From: JALZAI01 sp038207565
GTDB taxonomy: Bacteria; Actinomycetota; Actinomycetes; Mycobacteriales; Jatrophihabitantaceae
Length of the DNA stretch: 64,000 nucleotides
Reading direction: 5' to 3'
Assembly (NCBI GenBank): GCA_038207565.1
Contig: JBBQZQ010000009.1
Span: 39,073 to 103,072 of the forward strand
Under the pieces are notes generated by a model that was given only the letters and a program-made list of their open reading frames with translations, ran no database searches and was not told where the DNA came from. This document shows positions 17,413 to 26,092 of this stretch, one piece after another. The position numbers were made by a program, and so were the translations under genes. Every line of letters starts with the position of its first letter. Positions within the stretch are counted from its first letter, which is position 1.

Positions 17413-19139
17413 GCTGCCTCCACAGCTAGCTGAGACTCGACGATTTCGACGTAGGTCGGACACGTCTGCAGCAGCTCGTCGTGGCTGCCGACGCCGACTA
17501 CCCGCCCCGCCTCGAGCACCACGATCTGGTCGGCGTCGACGATTGTGGAGATGCGCGAGGCGACGACGAGGACGGCGGCCTCGCTGGTGACCGGACGCAA
17601 CGCGGCTCGCAGTCGCGCATCCGTGCCTAGATCGAGCGCTGAGAACGACTCGTCGAACAGATAGATCTCGGGACGGTGCACCAGCGCCCGGGCGATCGCA
17701 AGCCGCTGTCGCTGACCGCCGGACACGCTCGATCCGCCCTGCGCAATGGGCGAGTCGAGACCCAGCGGCATGGCCGCGACAAAATCGCGCGCCTGCGCGA
17801 CAGTCAGCGCCTCCCACAGCTCGTCGTCGCTCGCGTCGGGGTTGCCGTAGCGCAGGTTGCTGGCGATCGTCCCGCTGAACAGGTAAGCCTGCTGTGGCAC
17901 CAGGCCGATCAAGCGCGCCAACAGGTCCGGGTGGAGCCGGCGGACGTCGACTCCGTCGACCAGCACCGCGCCGGCGGTGGCGTCGAACAGCCGCGGGACG
18001 AGCGAGATCAGCGTGGACTTGCCCGATCCGGTGCTGCCGACGAAGGCGGTCGTGGTCCCCGGCTCGACCCGCACGTCGATGTCGCAGAGCACCGCCTCCG
18101 ACGCCCCCGGGTACCGGAAGCCGACGTCGCGGAACTCGACCTGGGCTCGCACGCCGCTCGGCGCGACGGGGTCGCGCGGCGGCTGCACCGAGGTCTCGGT
18201 GTCGAGCACCTCCTGGATGCGCTCGGCGCACACCGCCGCGCGGGGGATCATCATGAGCATGAACGTTGCCATCATGACCGACATGAGGATCTGCGCCAGA
18301 TAGGTCAGGAAGGCCGTCAGCGATCCGATCGGCATGTGGCCGTCGTCCACCCGCGATGCGCCGAACCACAGCACCGCGACGCTGGAGATGTTGAGCACCA
18401 GCAGGACGGTCGGGAACAGCAACATCATCAGTCGCCCGGCGCGGATACCGGTAGCGCTGAGGTCGTCGTTCGCGAGGGCGAAGCGGTCGGTCTCGCGCCG
18501 CTCGCGGACGAAGGCCCGGACGACACGGATACCTGCGATCTGCTCGCGCAGCACCCGGTTCACCTCGTCGATGCGGGTCTGCATGGCGCGGAACTGGGGC
18601 ACCAGGCGCCGCACGATGGCAGCGATGAGCAGGGCGAGCACCGGCACGCTCACGCCGAGCAGCCACGACAGGCCGAGGTCCTCGCGCAGCGCCATGATGA
18701 TGCCGCCGACGCACATGATCGGCGCCCCGATCATCAGCGTGCAGGCCATCACGACCAGCATCTGCACCTGTTGGACGTCGTTGGTGTTGCGGGTGATCAA
18801 TGACGGGGCGCCGAACTGGGCGACCTCGCGGGCACTGAAGCCGCCGACCCGGCTGAAGATCTCTGCACGCAGATCGCGTCCGAACGACATCGCCGTGCGG
18901 GCGCCGAAGTACACAGCGACCACCGATGTGCCGATCTGGACCAGACTGATCAGCAACATCCAGGCACCGATGCGCATGATGTAACCGGTGTCACCACGGG
19001 CGACGCCGTTGTCGATGATGTCGGCGTTCAGGCTCGGGAGGTACAGCGCGGCGAGCGTGCTGATCAGTTGCAGCCCTGCGACACAGCCGAGCCACCCGCG
19101 GTACGGGCGCAGGTGGTCGCGCAGGACCCGGATCAGCAC
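17409..19139 (-). CDS. ABC exporter subunit, partner of the downstream gene
   Basis: This 576-residue half-transporter begins directly with membrane segments (IRVLRDHLRPYRGWLGCVAG) and ends in an ATPase with GSTGSGKSTLISLVP, SVSGGQRQRLAIARAL and IYLFDESFSALD. Its H-loop reads VVASRISTI, with Ser in place of the usual His, whereas the partner has His. Such asymmetry is known in heterodimeric exporters with one impaired ATP site. The GTG start at 19139 and the 4-nt overlap with the next gene indicate an operon. The membrane substrate is unknown. Confidence 0.88.
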   Translation of the reverse strand: MLIRVLRDHLRPYRGWLGCVAGLQLISTLAALYLPSLNADIIDNGVARGDTGYIMRIGAWMLLISLVQIGTSVVAVYFGARTAMSFGRDLRAEIFSRVGGFSAREVAQFGAPSLITRNTNDVQQVQMLVVMACTLMIGAPIMCVGGIIMALREDLGLSWLLGVSVPVLALLIAAIVRRLVPQFRAMQTRIDEVNRVLREQIAGIRVVRAFVRERRETDRFALANDDLSATGIRAGRLMMLLFPTVLLVLNISSVAVLWFGASRVDDGHMPIGSLTAFLTYLAQILMSVMMATFMLMMIPRAAVCAERIQEVLDTETSVQPPRDPVAPSGVRAQVEFRDVGFRYPGASEAVLCDIDVRVEPGTTTAFVGSTGSGKSTLISLVPRLFDATAGAVLVDGVDVRRLHPDLLARLIGLVPQQAYLFSGTIASNLRYGNPDASDDELWEALTVAQARDFVAAMPLGLDSPIAQGGSSVSGGQRQRLAIARALVHRPEIYLFDESFSALDLGTDARLRAALRPVTSEAAVLVVASRISTIVDADQIVVLEAGRVVGVGSHDELLQTCPTYVEIVESQLAVEAA

Positions 19140-19188
19140 GCCCCCCAGAATGCCTCACCCTGCTGACACATTTGCGCGCAGTTCGCTG

Positions 19189-19896
19189 TCAGCTGCGGCG
19201 ATGCCAGGCATCCACGTGACCGAGGACGTCGGCCAGGCGCTCGACCACAGCGTCCGGTTCGCCGATCAGGGGGCCGACCTGGCTGGCTGGGATGTCGCTG
19301 TGCGGGATCAGGATCGCGCGCATGCCCACCGCCTTGGCGCCGTGGATGTCATCAAAGATGCGATCGCCGACGAACACCGCACGGGACGGGTCTTCGACGC
19401 CGACCGCGTCGAGAACGGCGCGAAATGCCTGCGGATGTGGTTTGGTCCAGGCGATGTCGGACGTGTAAACGGCGCCGTCGATGAGGTGGGCGATCCCGTC
19501 GCGGGCGAAGATGCGTTCGTGCTCGGTGCGCGGCCAGATCGTGTTCGACAGGACACCGATCCGGATACCGCGCTCGCGCAGCCCTTCGAACAGCGGCGGG
19601 ACGTCGGGGTCGAGGAACGTGTGCGGTTCCCACCACTCATGGAATGCCCGCAGCATCCCCGCGGTGTGCTCGACGCCAGCAGAGGCGAATATTTCGGCCA
19701 GCGTTGCGCTGCGATGCTCGTCGCGGCTGCGGACCCACACCGCCTGCTCGGCCTCGAGCAGGCGATGGGCGAGGTCGTCGTCGCCGACGGCTGCAAGCCA
19801 CGCCTGCACCGCGTCCACCGTGTGCCAGGGAGTGAGCGTGCCACCCCAGTCGAAGATGACCGCGTCGATGGTGTCCACAACCGACAGTTTGCCCAC
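19189..19896 (-). CDS. HAD-superfamily hydrolase
   Basis: The 235-residue protein carries all four HAD motifs: DAVIFDWGGTLTPWH (nucleophile Asp, here D-W-G-G-T), GVLSNTIWP (motif II), TKPHPQAF (motif III Lys) and FVGDRIFDDIHGAKAVG (motif IV). The cap between motifs I and II is helical, as in subfamily I phosphatases such as phosphoglycolate phosphatase. The substrate cannot be deduced. It is downstream of the GNAT gene on the minus strand, separated by the tandem-repeat tail, and its end lies 50 nt before the ABC subunit gene. Confidence 0.88.
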   Translation of the reverse strand: MGKLSVVDTIDAVIFDWGGTLTPWHTVDAVQAWLAAVGDDDLAHRLLEAEQAVWVRSRDEHRSATLAEIFASAGVEHTAGMLRAFHEWWEPHTFLDPDVPPLFEGLRERGIRIGVLSNTIWPRTEHERIFARDGIAHLIDGAVYTSDIAWTKPHPQAFRAVLDAVGVEDPSRAVFVGDRIFDDIHGAKAVGMRAILIPHSDIPASQVGPLIGEPDAVVERLADVLGHVDAWHRRS

Positions 19897-19938
19897 GAGG
19901 TCCGACGCCGGCGCCGGAACACAGGTCGGAACACACAG

Positions 19939-20010
19939 AGTCAGAACAGACAGAACTCGGAACAGACAGAGTCGGAACAGACAGAGTCAGAACAGACAGA
20001 GTCAGAACAG
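19939..20010 (-). repeat. Tandem 15-bp repeat array at the 3' end of the GNAT gene
   Basis: Units of AGTCAGAACAGACAG repeat about 4.7 times: 19939-19953, a 16-bp variant at 19954-19969, 19970-19984 (one change), 19985-19999, and a partial unit at 20000-20010 that contains the GNAT stop codon. A more degenerate copy precedes at 19921-19938. The array is far less GC-rich than the surrounding DNA and lies between the GNAT and HAD genes. Confidence 0.85.
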
Positions 20011-20871
20011 CACGGTGGCAAGTGTGGCGACCTGCCGCATGCCGAGCCGGTCGTACACGCGGCGCGCGGCCAGGTTGTACTCGTTGACGTAAAGGCTGGC
20101 GCTGGGTGCGAGCGTGAGGGCGTGCTCGAGTACCGATGCCAGCGCGGCGGTGCCGATGCCCCGGCCCCGCAGGTTCGGACGCACCCAGACGCCCTGCACC
20201 TGGCAGGTGTGCGCCGACACTGCGCCGATGTCGGCCTTGAACACGACGTTGCCCTGGGCGTCGAAGACCGCGAACGCCCGGCCGGCATCGATGAGCCCGC
20301 TGACTCGACGGCGGTAGGCGGCCGGGCTGACTGTCGCGAGCGGGGACACCCCGAGCTCCTCGGTGAACATGGAAATGGCGGCCGGCAGGTACTGGTCGAT
20401 CTCGTCGACGCGGACGGCACGCGCGTCGGGATCACCCTGCACGGCAGGCCCCTCCGGGCCGATTGTCAGCAGGGGCTGGTCGTCACGCACGGAACGCGGC
20501 GGGCCCCACGTCGGTTCGAGCACATGCCACATGGCGCGCACGGCCTCGGACCGGCCCACGACGGAGGTGCAGACGCGACGCTGCCGCGCGACGGACCCCG
20601 CGAGCTCGGCCCACGCCGACTCCTCGCCACCCACCGGGAGCAGGTTGCCGCCATGGAACACGGCCGCGTGCAGTCCGTGGGCATCGCACAGTCCGAAGGT
20701 CGCTCCGCCGAGGCGTCCGACGGCGAGGGAAGGGATCGCCCGCAGCCGCCCGGCGAGAACGGCGTTGACGTGCGGGTCGGTATCGATGAGGGTGCGCAGT
20801 CCGCCCAGATGACGGTCGTCGAGCTGCAGGACCTGCGCCGGTCGCCGGCGCGCAGCGTCCAGCGTGGTCAC
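20002..20871 (-). CDS. GNAT-family acetyltransferase with DUF4081 N-terminal domain
   Basis: The 289-residue protein has a DUF4081 domain in its first half (DPHVNAVLAGRL, FHGGNLLPVG) and a GNAT domain in the second, with the acetyl-CoA loop QVQGVWVRPNLRGRGIGTAAL, seen as GVWVRPNLRGRGIGTAAL, then SLYVNEYNLAARRVYDRLGM. A gene of this type lies beside ispG in mycobacteria, and here it is near ispG too. It likely N-acetylates an amine, but the acceptor is unknown. Its last codons and stop lie inside the 15-bp tandem array, so the C terminus has been shaped by repeat expansion. Confidence 0.85.
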   Translation of the reverse strand: MTTLDAARRRPAQVLQLDDRHLGGLRTLIDTDPHVNAVLAGRLRAIPSLAVGRLGGATFGLCDAHGLHAAVFHGGNLLPVGGEESAWAELAGSVARQRRVCTSVVGRSEAVRAMWHVLEPTWGPPRSVRDDQPLLTIGPEGPAVQGDPDARAVRVDEIDQYLPAAISMFTEELGVSPLATVSPAAYRRRVSGLIDAGRAFAVFDAQGNVVFKADIGAVSAHTCQVQGVWVRPNLRGRGIGTAALASVLEHALTLAPSASLYVNEYNLAARRVYDRLGMRQVATLATVLF

Positions 20872-20944
20872 CTCGGCAACGGTACCCGCGCAACGTCAGG
20901 GAAAACCCGGCCCGCTACCGGGCGCCGGCACACGCGCGGCTGGG

Positions 20945-21151
20945 TCAACGGCCACGCCCGGTCTCCTGCTGCAGCTCGTCGATGCGCTCGCTGGCCTCGG
21001 CCTTGGTCAGCTCGGCGGGGACCTCTTCGCCCGCTTCCTGGGCGAGGGTGTGCAAGTAGGACTGCTGCGGACCGGTCATCGGCTCGCCGCCGGTGACCCA
21101 CTGGTCGGTGGGCCGCTCGGGCTTCGGTGTGACGTCGTCGGCGCTCGTCAT
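20945..21151 (-). CDS. DUF3072 domain protein
   Basis: The 68-residue protein starts MTSADDVTPKPERPT (ATG at 21151) and carries the DUF3072 core PMTGPQQSYLHTLAQEAGE followed by LTKAEASERIDELQQETG. These small acidic proteins contain a SAP-like helix pair and are common in actinobacteria; function is unknown. A longer in-frame reading from 21226 has no family support. It is 73 nt upstream of the GNAT gene and divergent from the flippase-like gene. Confidence 0.82.
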   Translation of the reverse strand: MTSADDVTPKPERPTDQWVTGGEPMTGPQQSYLHTLAQEAGEEVPAELTKAEASERIDELQQETGRGR

Positions 21152-21293
21152 AGCTGCTCTTTTATCGAATGTGTGTACGACGCAACCGTACCCGGCCGTG
21201 ACGCGGACCAACCCGGCACGGGGCAAGCACCACCCGCGGATCTAGGGGATTCTCCCGACAGACATCCGGGCTGCGGGCTGCCATCGTGGGTCC

Positions 21294-22265
21294 GTGGCGA
21301 TGCACACGCTCGAGCGCACGCTGCCGGAGGCTCCCCCGAGCACCCGGCCGCCGGCGCACTCCGCTGCGCTGCTCAGCGGGGTGTTGCTGCTTGGCTGTGC
21401 CGGCGTCCTCCTCGTTGAGCTGCGCGACGTGTCCTTCGGGCAGCTCTTCGGCGACGTCCGGGTGGGCTGGCTGTTGCTCGCAGTGGCGGCGTTCGTGGTG
21501 TCGCTCGGTGCTGCCGCTCACAATCTCTCCGCCTTCGCGCCGGTTCGGCTGCGCGCGGTCGACAACATGCGGGCCCAGCTCGCAGTCGGCGCCCTTCGCA
21601 TCGTCGCGCCGTCGGCCGTCAGCACACCTGCGATCGGCGCCCGCTACCTCACCCTCAGCGGGTTGGCGCTCGCCGAGTCGCTCACCGTCGTCGCCACGTC
21701 CCAGGCTGCGCAGCTGATCATGACCGTCGTGGTCGTCGCCGCGATCGCAGGCGCCGGCTCGTCCGCCTTCCCCCTGCCGGACGCGCGCACCACCGCGCTG
21801 ATCGCCGCCGGAACCGCCGTCCTGCTCACGACCGCGATCGTGGTGGGCCGCCGCTCAGCGGCCGTCCACCGTGCGCTGGGCGCTTCGGCCGACGCCGGAC
21901 GCACCGTTGCCGCTCATCTGCGCGAGCGCCCGATGCGGGTGCTGACCGGGCTGGGCGCGTCGGCGGGGCTCACCCTGGCGCATGTGACCGCATTCGCCTG
22001 CTGCGTCCAGGCGGCGGGCGGCGACGCCAGCCTGCTGGCACTCGCCGCCGTCTACCTGGGTGCCGCGACTGCCGGTTCGCTGATCCCCACACCGGGCGGC
22101 GTGGGTGCCGTCGAGGCTGCGTTGGTGTCCGGGCTGGTCGCGGCGGGCCTGCCGGTGGCGACGGCCACCGCGGCCGCCCTGCTCACCCGGCTGGTCACGG
22201 TGTGGGTGCCGGCGCTGCCCGGATGGTGGGCGCTGCGCTCCCTGCGCCGCGACGGCCTGCTCTGA
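21294..22265 (+). CDS. Lysylphosphatidylglycerol synthase/flippase-like membrane protein
   Basis: The 323-residue integral membrane protein has about 8 hydrophobic segments and the pattern of the LPG synthase transmembrane family (UPF0104): AVAAFVVSLGAAAHNLSAF near residue 65, and the C-terminal AATAGSLIPTPGGVGAVEAALVSGLVAAG, of which PTPGGVGAVEAAL is the signature. Family members include the flippase domain of MprF and glycosyltransferase-associated proteins; the lipid substrate here is unknown. The start is GTG at 21294 or ATG at 21300. It converges with ispG, 27 bp apart. Confidence 0.83.
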   Translation: MAMHTLERTLPEAPPSTRPPAHSAALLSGVLLLGCAGVLLVELRDVSFGQLFGDVRVGWLLLAVAAFVVSLGAAAHNLSAFAPVRLRAVDNMRAQLAVGALRIVAPSAVSTPAIGARYLTLSGLALAESLTVVATSQAAQLIMTVVVVAAIAGAGSSAFPLPDARTTALIAAGTAVLLTTAIVVGRRSAAVHRALGASADAGRTVAAHLRERPMRVLTGLGASAGLTLAHVTAFACCVQAAGGDASLLALAAVYLGAATAGSLIPTPGGVGAVEAALVSGLVAAGLPVATATAAALLTRLVTVWVPALPGWWALRSLRRDGLL

Positions 22266-22292
22266 CGGCGGCCGGTGCGGCTTCGAACGAGC

Positions 22293-23447
22293 TCAGGCGA
22301 TCGAGACGGTGGGTTCGCCGGACGGCATCCCGGCGTCGCCCATCTCTTCGGCCATCCGCAGCGCCTCTTCGATGAGGGTTTCCACGATCTGCGATTCCGG
22401 GACGGTCTTGATGACCTCGCCGCGCACGAAAATCTGACCTTTCCCGTTGCCCGACGCGACGCCGAGATCGGCCTCGCGCGCCTCCCCCGGGCCGTTCACG
22501 ACGCAGCCCATGACCGCGACGCGCAGTGGCACCTCGATGCCCTCGAGCCCGGCGGTCACCTTGTCGGCGAGGGTGTACACGTCCACCTGCGCGCGTCCAC
22601 ACGACGGGCAGGAAACAATCTCCAGGCGGCGCTGGCGCAGGTTGAGCGACTCGAGGATGGCGAGGCCCACCTTGACTTCTTCGACCGGCGGGGCGGACAG
22701 CGAGACCCGGATGGTGTCGCCGATCCCACGCGAGAGCAGTGCTCCGAACGCGACGGAGGACTTGATGGTGCCCTGGAACGTCGGGCCGGCCTCGGTGACG
22801 CCGAGGTGCAACGGGTAGTCGCACTGCTCGGCGAGCTGCTCGTAGGCCTTGACCATGACGACGGGGTCATTGTGTTTGACCGAGATCTTGAATTCGCGGA
22901 ACCCGTGCTCCTCGAACAGCGACGCCTCCCAGAGGGCGGATTCGACGAGCGCCTCGGGTGTGGCCTTTCCATACTTCTGCAGCAGCCGCTTGTCCAGGGA
23001 CCCGGCGTTCACCCCGATGCGCAGCGAGACACCGGCATCGGCCGCAGCCCGGGCGATCTCGCCGACCTTGTCGTCGAAGGCCTTGATGTTGCCGGGGTTC
23101 ACCCGGACCGCGGCGCAGCCCGCGTCGATGGCCGCGAACACGTACTTCGGCTGGAAGTGGATGTCCGCGATCACCGGGATCTGCGACTTCGTGGCGATGG
23201 CCGGCAATGCTTCGGCGTCGTCGGCGGACGGGACCGCCACGCGCACGATGTCGCAGCCGGTCGCAGTGAGCTCGGCGATCTGTTGCAGCGTGGCGTTGAT
23301 GTCGGAAGTGAGCGTGGTGGTCATCGACTGCACCGACACCTGCGCGTCCCCGCCGACGAACACGGAGCCCACCTTGATCTGACGGGTCGTCCTGCGGGGG
23401 GTGAGGACGGCAGGGGGCGGGGCGGGCATTCCGAGCGAGACGGCCAT
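22293..23447 (-). CDS. ispG: 4-hydroxy-3-methylbut-2-en-1-yl diphosphate synthase (flavodoxin)
   Basis: IspG is the [4Fe-4S] enzyme that converts MEcPP to HMBPP in the MEP isoprenoid pathway. The 384-residue protein shows RRTTRQIKVGSVFVGGD, VSVQSMTTTLTSDI, the TIM-barrel segments PVIADIHFQPKY and RVNPGN, and Fe-S ligands in SCPSCGR and GCVVNGPGEA with a conserved Glu. The start is ATG at 23447; an ATG at 23456 overlapping the rip1 stop (TAATG) would add three residues. It follows dxr and rip1 in one unit, as in mycobacteria. Confidence 0.97.
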   Translation of the reverse strand: MAVSLGMPAPPPAVLTPRRTTRQIKVGSVFVGGDAQVSVQSMTTTLTSDINATLQQIAELTATGCDIVRVAVPSADDAEALPAIATKSQIPVIADIHFQPKYVFAAIDAGCAAVRVNPGNIKAFDDKVGEIARAAADAGVSLRIGVNAGSLDKRLLQKYGKATPEALVESALWEASLFEEHGFREFKISVKHNDPVVMVKAYEQLAEQCDYPLHLGVTEAGPTFQGTIKSSVAFGALLSRGIGDTIRVSLSAPPVEEVKVGLAILESLNLRQRRLEIVSCPSCGRAQVDVYTLADKVTAGLEGIEVPLRVAVMGCVVNGPGEAREADLGVASGNGKGQIFVRGEVIKTVPESQIVETLIEEALRMAEEMGDAGMPSGEPTVSIA

Positions 23448-23455
23448 GCGGCCCA

Positions 23456-24814
23456 TTATCCGCCGATGCTGATGGGGTTGACGATGTCGGCGTAGAGGGT
23501 GAGCAAGGTGACCAGGATCAGCACGGATGCCACGCCGTACATGACGGGCAGCATCTGCGCGGTGTCCACGAAGATCTGTGGTCGGGTGCGGGGCAGGTCC
23601 GGATCGATGCGCCGGGCGCGCCGCTGGGCCAGCCGGGCCCGCCCGCGCTTGGCCGCCTCGACGATCGCCCCGGCAACGTGGCCGCCGTCCAGCGGCAGCA
23701 GCGGAAGCAGATTGAACAGGAACAGCAGCAGGTTCACGCTCGCGAGCAGCGAGATCAGCGTGTAGGTCTTGTCCTTGAGGGAGGCCTGGTGGCTGTCGGC
23801 GATCTGCCCGCCGATCCGCCCGATCCCCACCACGCCGATGGCGCCCTGGGGGTCGCGCGTCTTGCCCTCGAAGACCGTCTGCCACAGGTTGTGCAGCTTC
23901 GCCGGGTAGCTGGCCAGGGCATGCACGCCCACGTTCAGCTGGCTGCCGATCTGGCCGGGCACGTCCAGGATCGATTTGGGCTGGTACACGACCTCGTTGG
24001 TCGGCGAGATGCCGAGGAACCCGGCTTCCTTGGTCCTGGTCGTGCTGTCGCCGACGTACTTCAGGTTGCGTACCGGCGTGATCGACAGCGCCACCGCACG
24101 TCCGTCACGCAGTACGACGACGTCGAGCGTCTTGCCGGCCGAGGGTTCGACGAGCGAGACGAGCTGGTCCCAGGTAGTGATCTTGGCTCCGTCGACGGAC
24201 TGAATCCGGTCGCCGGTCGCCAGGCCGGCGAGCGCTGCCGGCGAGTTGGCCTTGCTGCAGTCGCTCGCCCTGGCGGCGGGGGCCGTGGCGGGGACGACAC
24301 ACTTGGACACGACGGACACAGTGGTCGACGCCTGTCGTCCCGGCAGGCCCATGGACAGCAGCAGGATCACGGTCAGGACCAGGTAGATGACCAGGTTCAT
24401 GCTGGGTCCACCGAGCATGACGATCATCTTCTTGCCGGGCGTGAGCCGGTAGAACTGGCGCGCCTCGTCGGCAGGGACGACCTCGGCGCGGCTGACCGAG
24501 CGGAACTCCTCGATCGCGGTGACCATCCGGCGCGGCCAGCGCGAGCTCTTGCCGTCGGCGCGCGGCGGAACCATGCCGATCATCCGGATATAACCGCCCA
24601 GCGGGACGCTCTTGATGCCGTATTCGGTGTCGCCGCGCTTGCGGGACCAGATCGTCGGACCGAAGCCCACCATGTACTGGGTGACCTTCACGCCGAAATT
24701 CTTGGCCGGCACCATGTGCCCGACCTCGTGGAGAGCGATCGACAGCAGCAGGCCGACGGCGAAGATGATGACGCCCAACGCGTAGAGCATGTGCGGCGTG
24801 GTCCCTCCGGTCAC
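23456..24814 (-). CDS. rip1: Site-2 intramembrane metalloprotease (M50 family)
   Basis: This 452-residue membrane protease belongs to the S2P/RseP family that cuts anti-sigma factors within the membrane. It has the zinc motif HEVGH at residues 29-33 in the first helix, a PDZ domain in the middle (LAGLATGDRIQSVDGAKI), and the second zinc motif in NLLPLLPLDGGH near residue 385. Position between dxr and ispG equals that of mycobacterial Rip1, which processes several anti-sigma factors. A start at internal Met9 is possible. It begins 3 nt after the dxr stop. Confidence 0.93.
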   Translation of the reverse strand: MTGGTTPHMLYALGVIIFAVGLLLSIALHEVGHMVPAKNFGVKVTQYMVGFGPTIWSRKRGDTEYGIKSVPLGGYIRMIGMVPPRADGKSSRWPRRMVTAIEEFRSVSRAEVVPADEARQFYRLTPGKKMIVMLGGPSMNLVIYLVLTVILLLSMGLPGRQASTTVSVVSKCVVPATAPAARASDCSKANSPAALAGLATGDRIQSVDGAKITTWDQLVSLVEPSAGKTLDVVVLRDGRAVALSITPVRNLKYVGDSTTRTKEAGFLGISPTNEVVYQPKSILDVPGQIGSQLNVGVHALASYPAKLHNLWQTVFEGKTRDPQGAIGVVGIGRIGGQIADSHQASLKDKTYTLISLLASVNLLLFLFNLLPLLPLDGGHVAGAIVEAAKRGRARLAQRRARRIDPDLPRTRPQIFVDTAQMLPVMYGVASVLILVTLLTLYADIVNPISIGG

Positions 24815-24817
24815 CGG

Positions 24818-26008
24818 TCAGTTGCGAGCGAGCTCCCGCGCACGGGTGCGGGCCCAGCTGTCTGCATGTTCGACGTCCTCGACGGTACTGGGGTTCCCAA
24901 ACTCGAGGTGCTGAGTTCTCAACCACTCATCGACCACATCGGCAACGGTGTCGACGATCTGCAGGAAATCGACGGATCCGGAGTGGAAAGCCCCGACCAG
25001 CTCCTCGTTCGCCGCGTTGTACACAGCCGGCGCACACCCTCCGGCCTCACCCACCCGCCGGGCGAGAGCGACCGCCGGGAATGTGTCGTCGTCGAGCGGT
25101 TCGAAGTTCCACTGGTGCGCCGCCGTCCAGTCGACCGGCGCCGCAGCGTGAGGGACGCGGTCGGGCCAGCCCATCGCCAGGGCGATCGTCAGGCGCATGT
25201 CCGGCGGGGAGAGCTGGGCGAGCGTCGATCCGTCGGTGAATTCCACCATTGAATGCACCACCGACTGAGGGTGTACGACGACCTCGATCCGTTCGTACGG
25301 GATGCCGAACAGCAGGTGCGCCTCGATGACCTCCAGACCCTTGTTGACCAGGGTCGCCGAGTTCGTCGTGATCAGCGTGCCCATGTCCCAGGTGGGGTGG
25401 GCGAGGGCCTGCGCGGGCGTGACGTGGGTCAGCTCGGCGCGGGTGCGGCCGCGGAAGGGGCCGCCGCTGGCGGTGACGACGAGCTTGCGCACCTCGTCCG
25501 CCCGTCCGCCGCGCAGGCACTGCGCAAGCGCGGAGTGCTCCGAGTCGACGGGGACGAGCTGACCGGGCCGGGCTCGATCTGTGACGAGCGACCCGCCGGC
25601 GACGAGCGATTCCTTGTTGGCCAGCGCGACGGTGCGCCCGGCGTCGAGCGCGGCGAGCGTCGTGCGCAGACCCTGCGCGCCAGCGACCGCGTTGAGCACG
25701 ACGTCACAGTCGAGGGCAGCGAGTTCCACGGTTGCCGCAGCGCCCGCGACGACGCGCGGACGGGCGAGGTCGGCGGGCCAGGTCTCGTCCAGGCCCAGGG
25801 CCAGCTCCTCGGCACAGTCAGTGCGGCCGATCCCGACCACCGAGACACCGAACTCGGCGGCCTGTACCGCCAGTTGCTTCGGATCCGAACCACCGGCGGC
25901 GAGCGCGACGACGGTGAACCGGTCCGGTGCGCCGCGCACCACCTCGAGCGCCTGGGTTCCGATCGAACCAGTGGAACCGAGCACGACCACACGTCGCTGT
26001 GCTGTCAC
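24818..26008 (-). CDS. dxr: 1-deoxy-D-xylulose 5-phosphate reductoisomerase
   Basis: Dxr makes MEP from DXP with NADPH in the second step of the MEP pathway. The 396-residue protein starts with the NADPH-binding VVVLGSTGSIGTQALEVV, then has LANKESLVAGG, VDSEHSAL, TASGGPFRG (active-site loop), HPTWDMGTLITTNSATLVNKGLE split as HPTWDMG and NSATLVNKGLEVIEAH, and the C-terminal VHPQSVVHSMVEFTDGS. The start is GTG at 26008. Palindrome P3 lies just upstream. Rip1 and IspG follow. Confidence 0.97.
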   Translation of the reverse strand: MTAQRRVVVLGSTGSIGTQALEVVRGAPDRFTVVALAAGGSDPKQLAVQAAEFGVSVVGIGRTDCAEELALGLDETWPADLARPRVVAGAAATVELAALDCDVVLNAVAGAQGLRTTLAALDAGRTVALANKESLVAGGSLVTDRARPGQLVPVDSEHSALAQCLRGGRADEVRKLVVTASGGPFRGRTRAELTHVTPAQALAHPTWDMGTLITTNSATLVNKGLEVIEAHLLFGIPYERIEVVVHPQSVVHSMVEFTDGSTLAQLSPPDMRLTIALAMGWPDRVPHAAAPVDWTAAHQWNFEPLDDDTFPAVALARRVGEAGGCAPAVYNAANEELVGAFHSGSVDFLQIVDTVADVVDEWLRTQHLEFGNPSTVEDVEHADSWARTRARELARN

Positions 26009-26017
26009 CCGTCCAGT

Positions 26018-26076
26018 CTCCCCGATCGTGGTTCTTTCCCGGGCTGTGGGAGGGGAAAAGAACCACAATCGGGGAG
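26018..26076. repeat. Long palindrome P3 between dxr and pxpA
   Basis: Arms at 26018-26040 and 26053-26076 pair over 23 bp with one bulged base and one mismatch, around a 12-nt loop. It lies in the 84-bp divergent spacer of dxr and pxpA, so it is not a simple terminator. The arm core CGATCGTGGTTCTTT also occurs in palindrome P2. Confidence 0.75.
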
Positions 26077-26092
26077 GGCTAGCGTCGCAGGC

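Noticed and set aside
15430..18714. A 1094-codon minus-strand frame spanning both ABC genes
   Set aside because: Only the part from 17412 down matches the ABC family. Upstream it is a shadow frame of the 17409-19139 subunit.
19939..20010. CRISPR array
   Set aside because: Units are contiguous 15-mers without spacers, and no cas gene is present.
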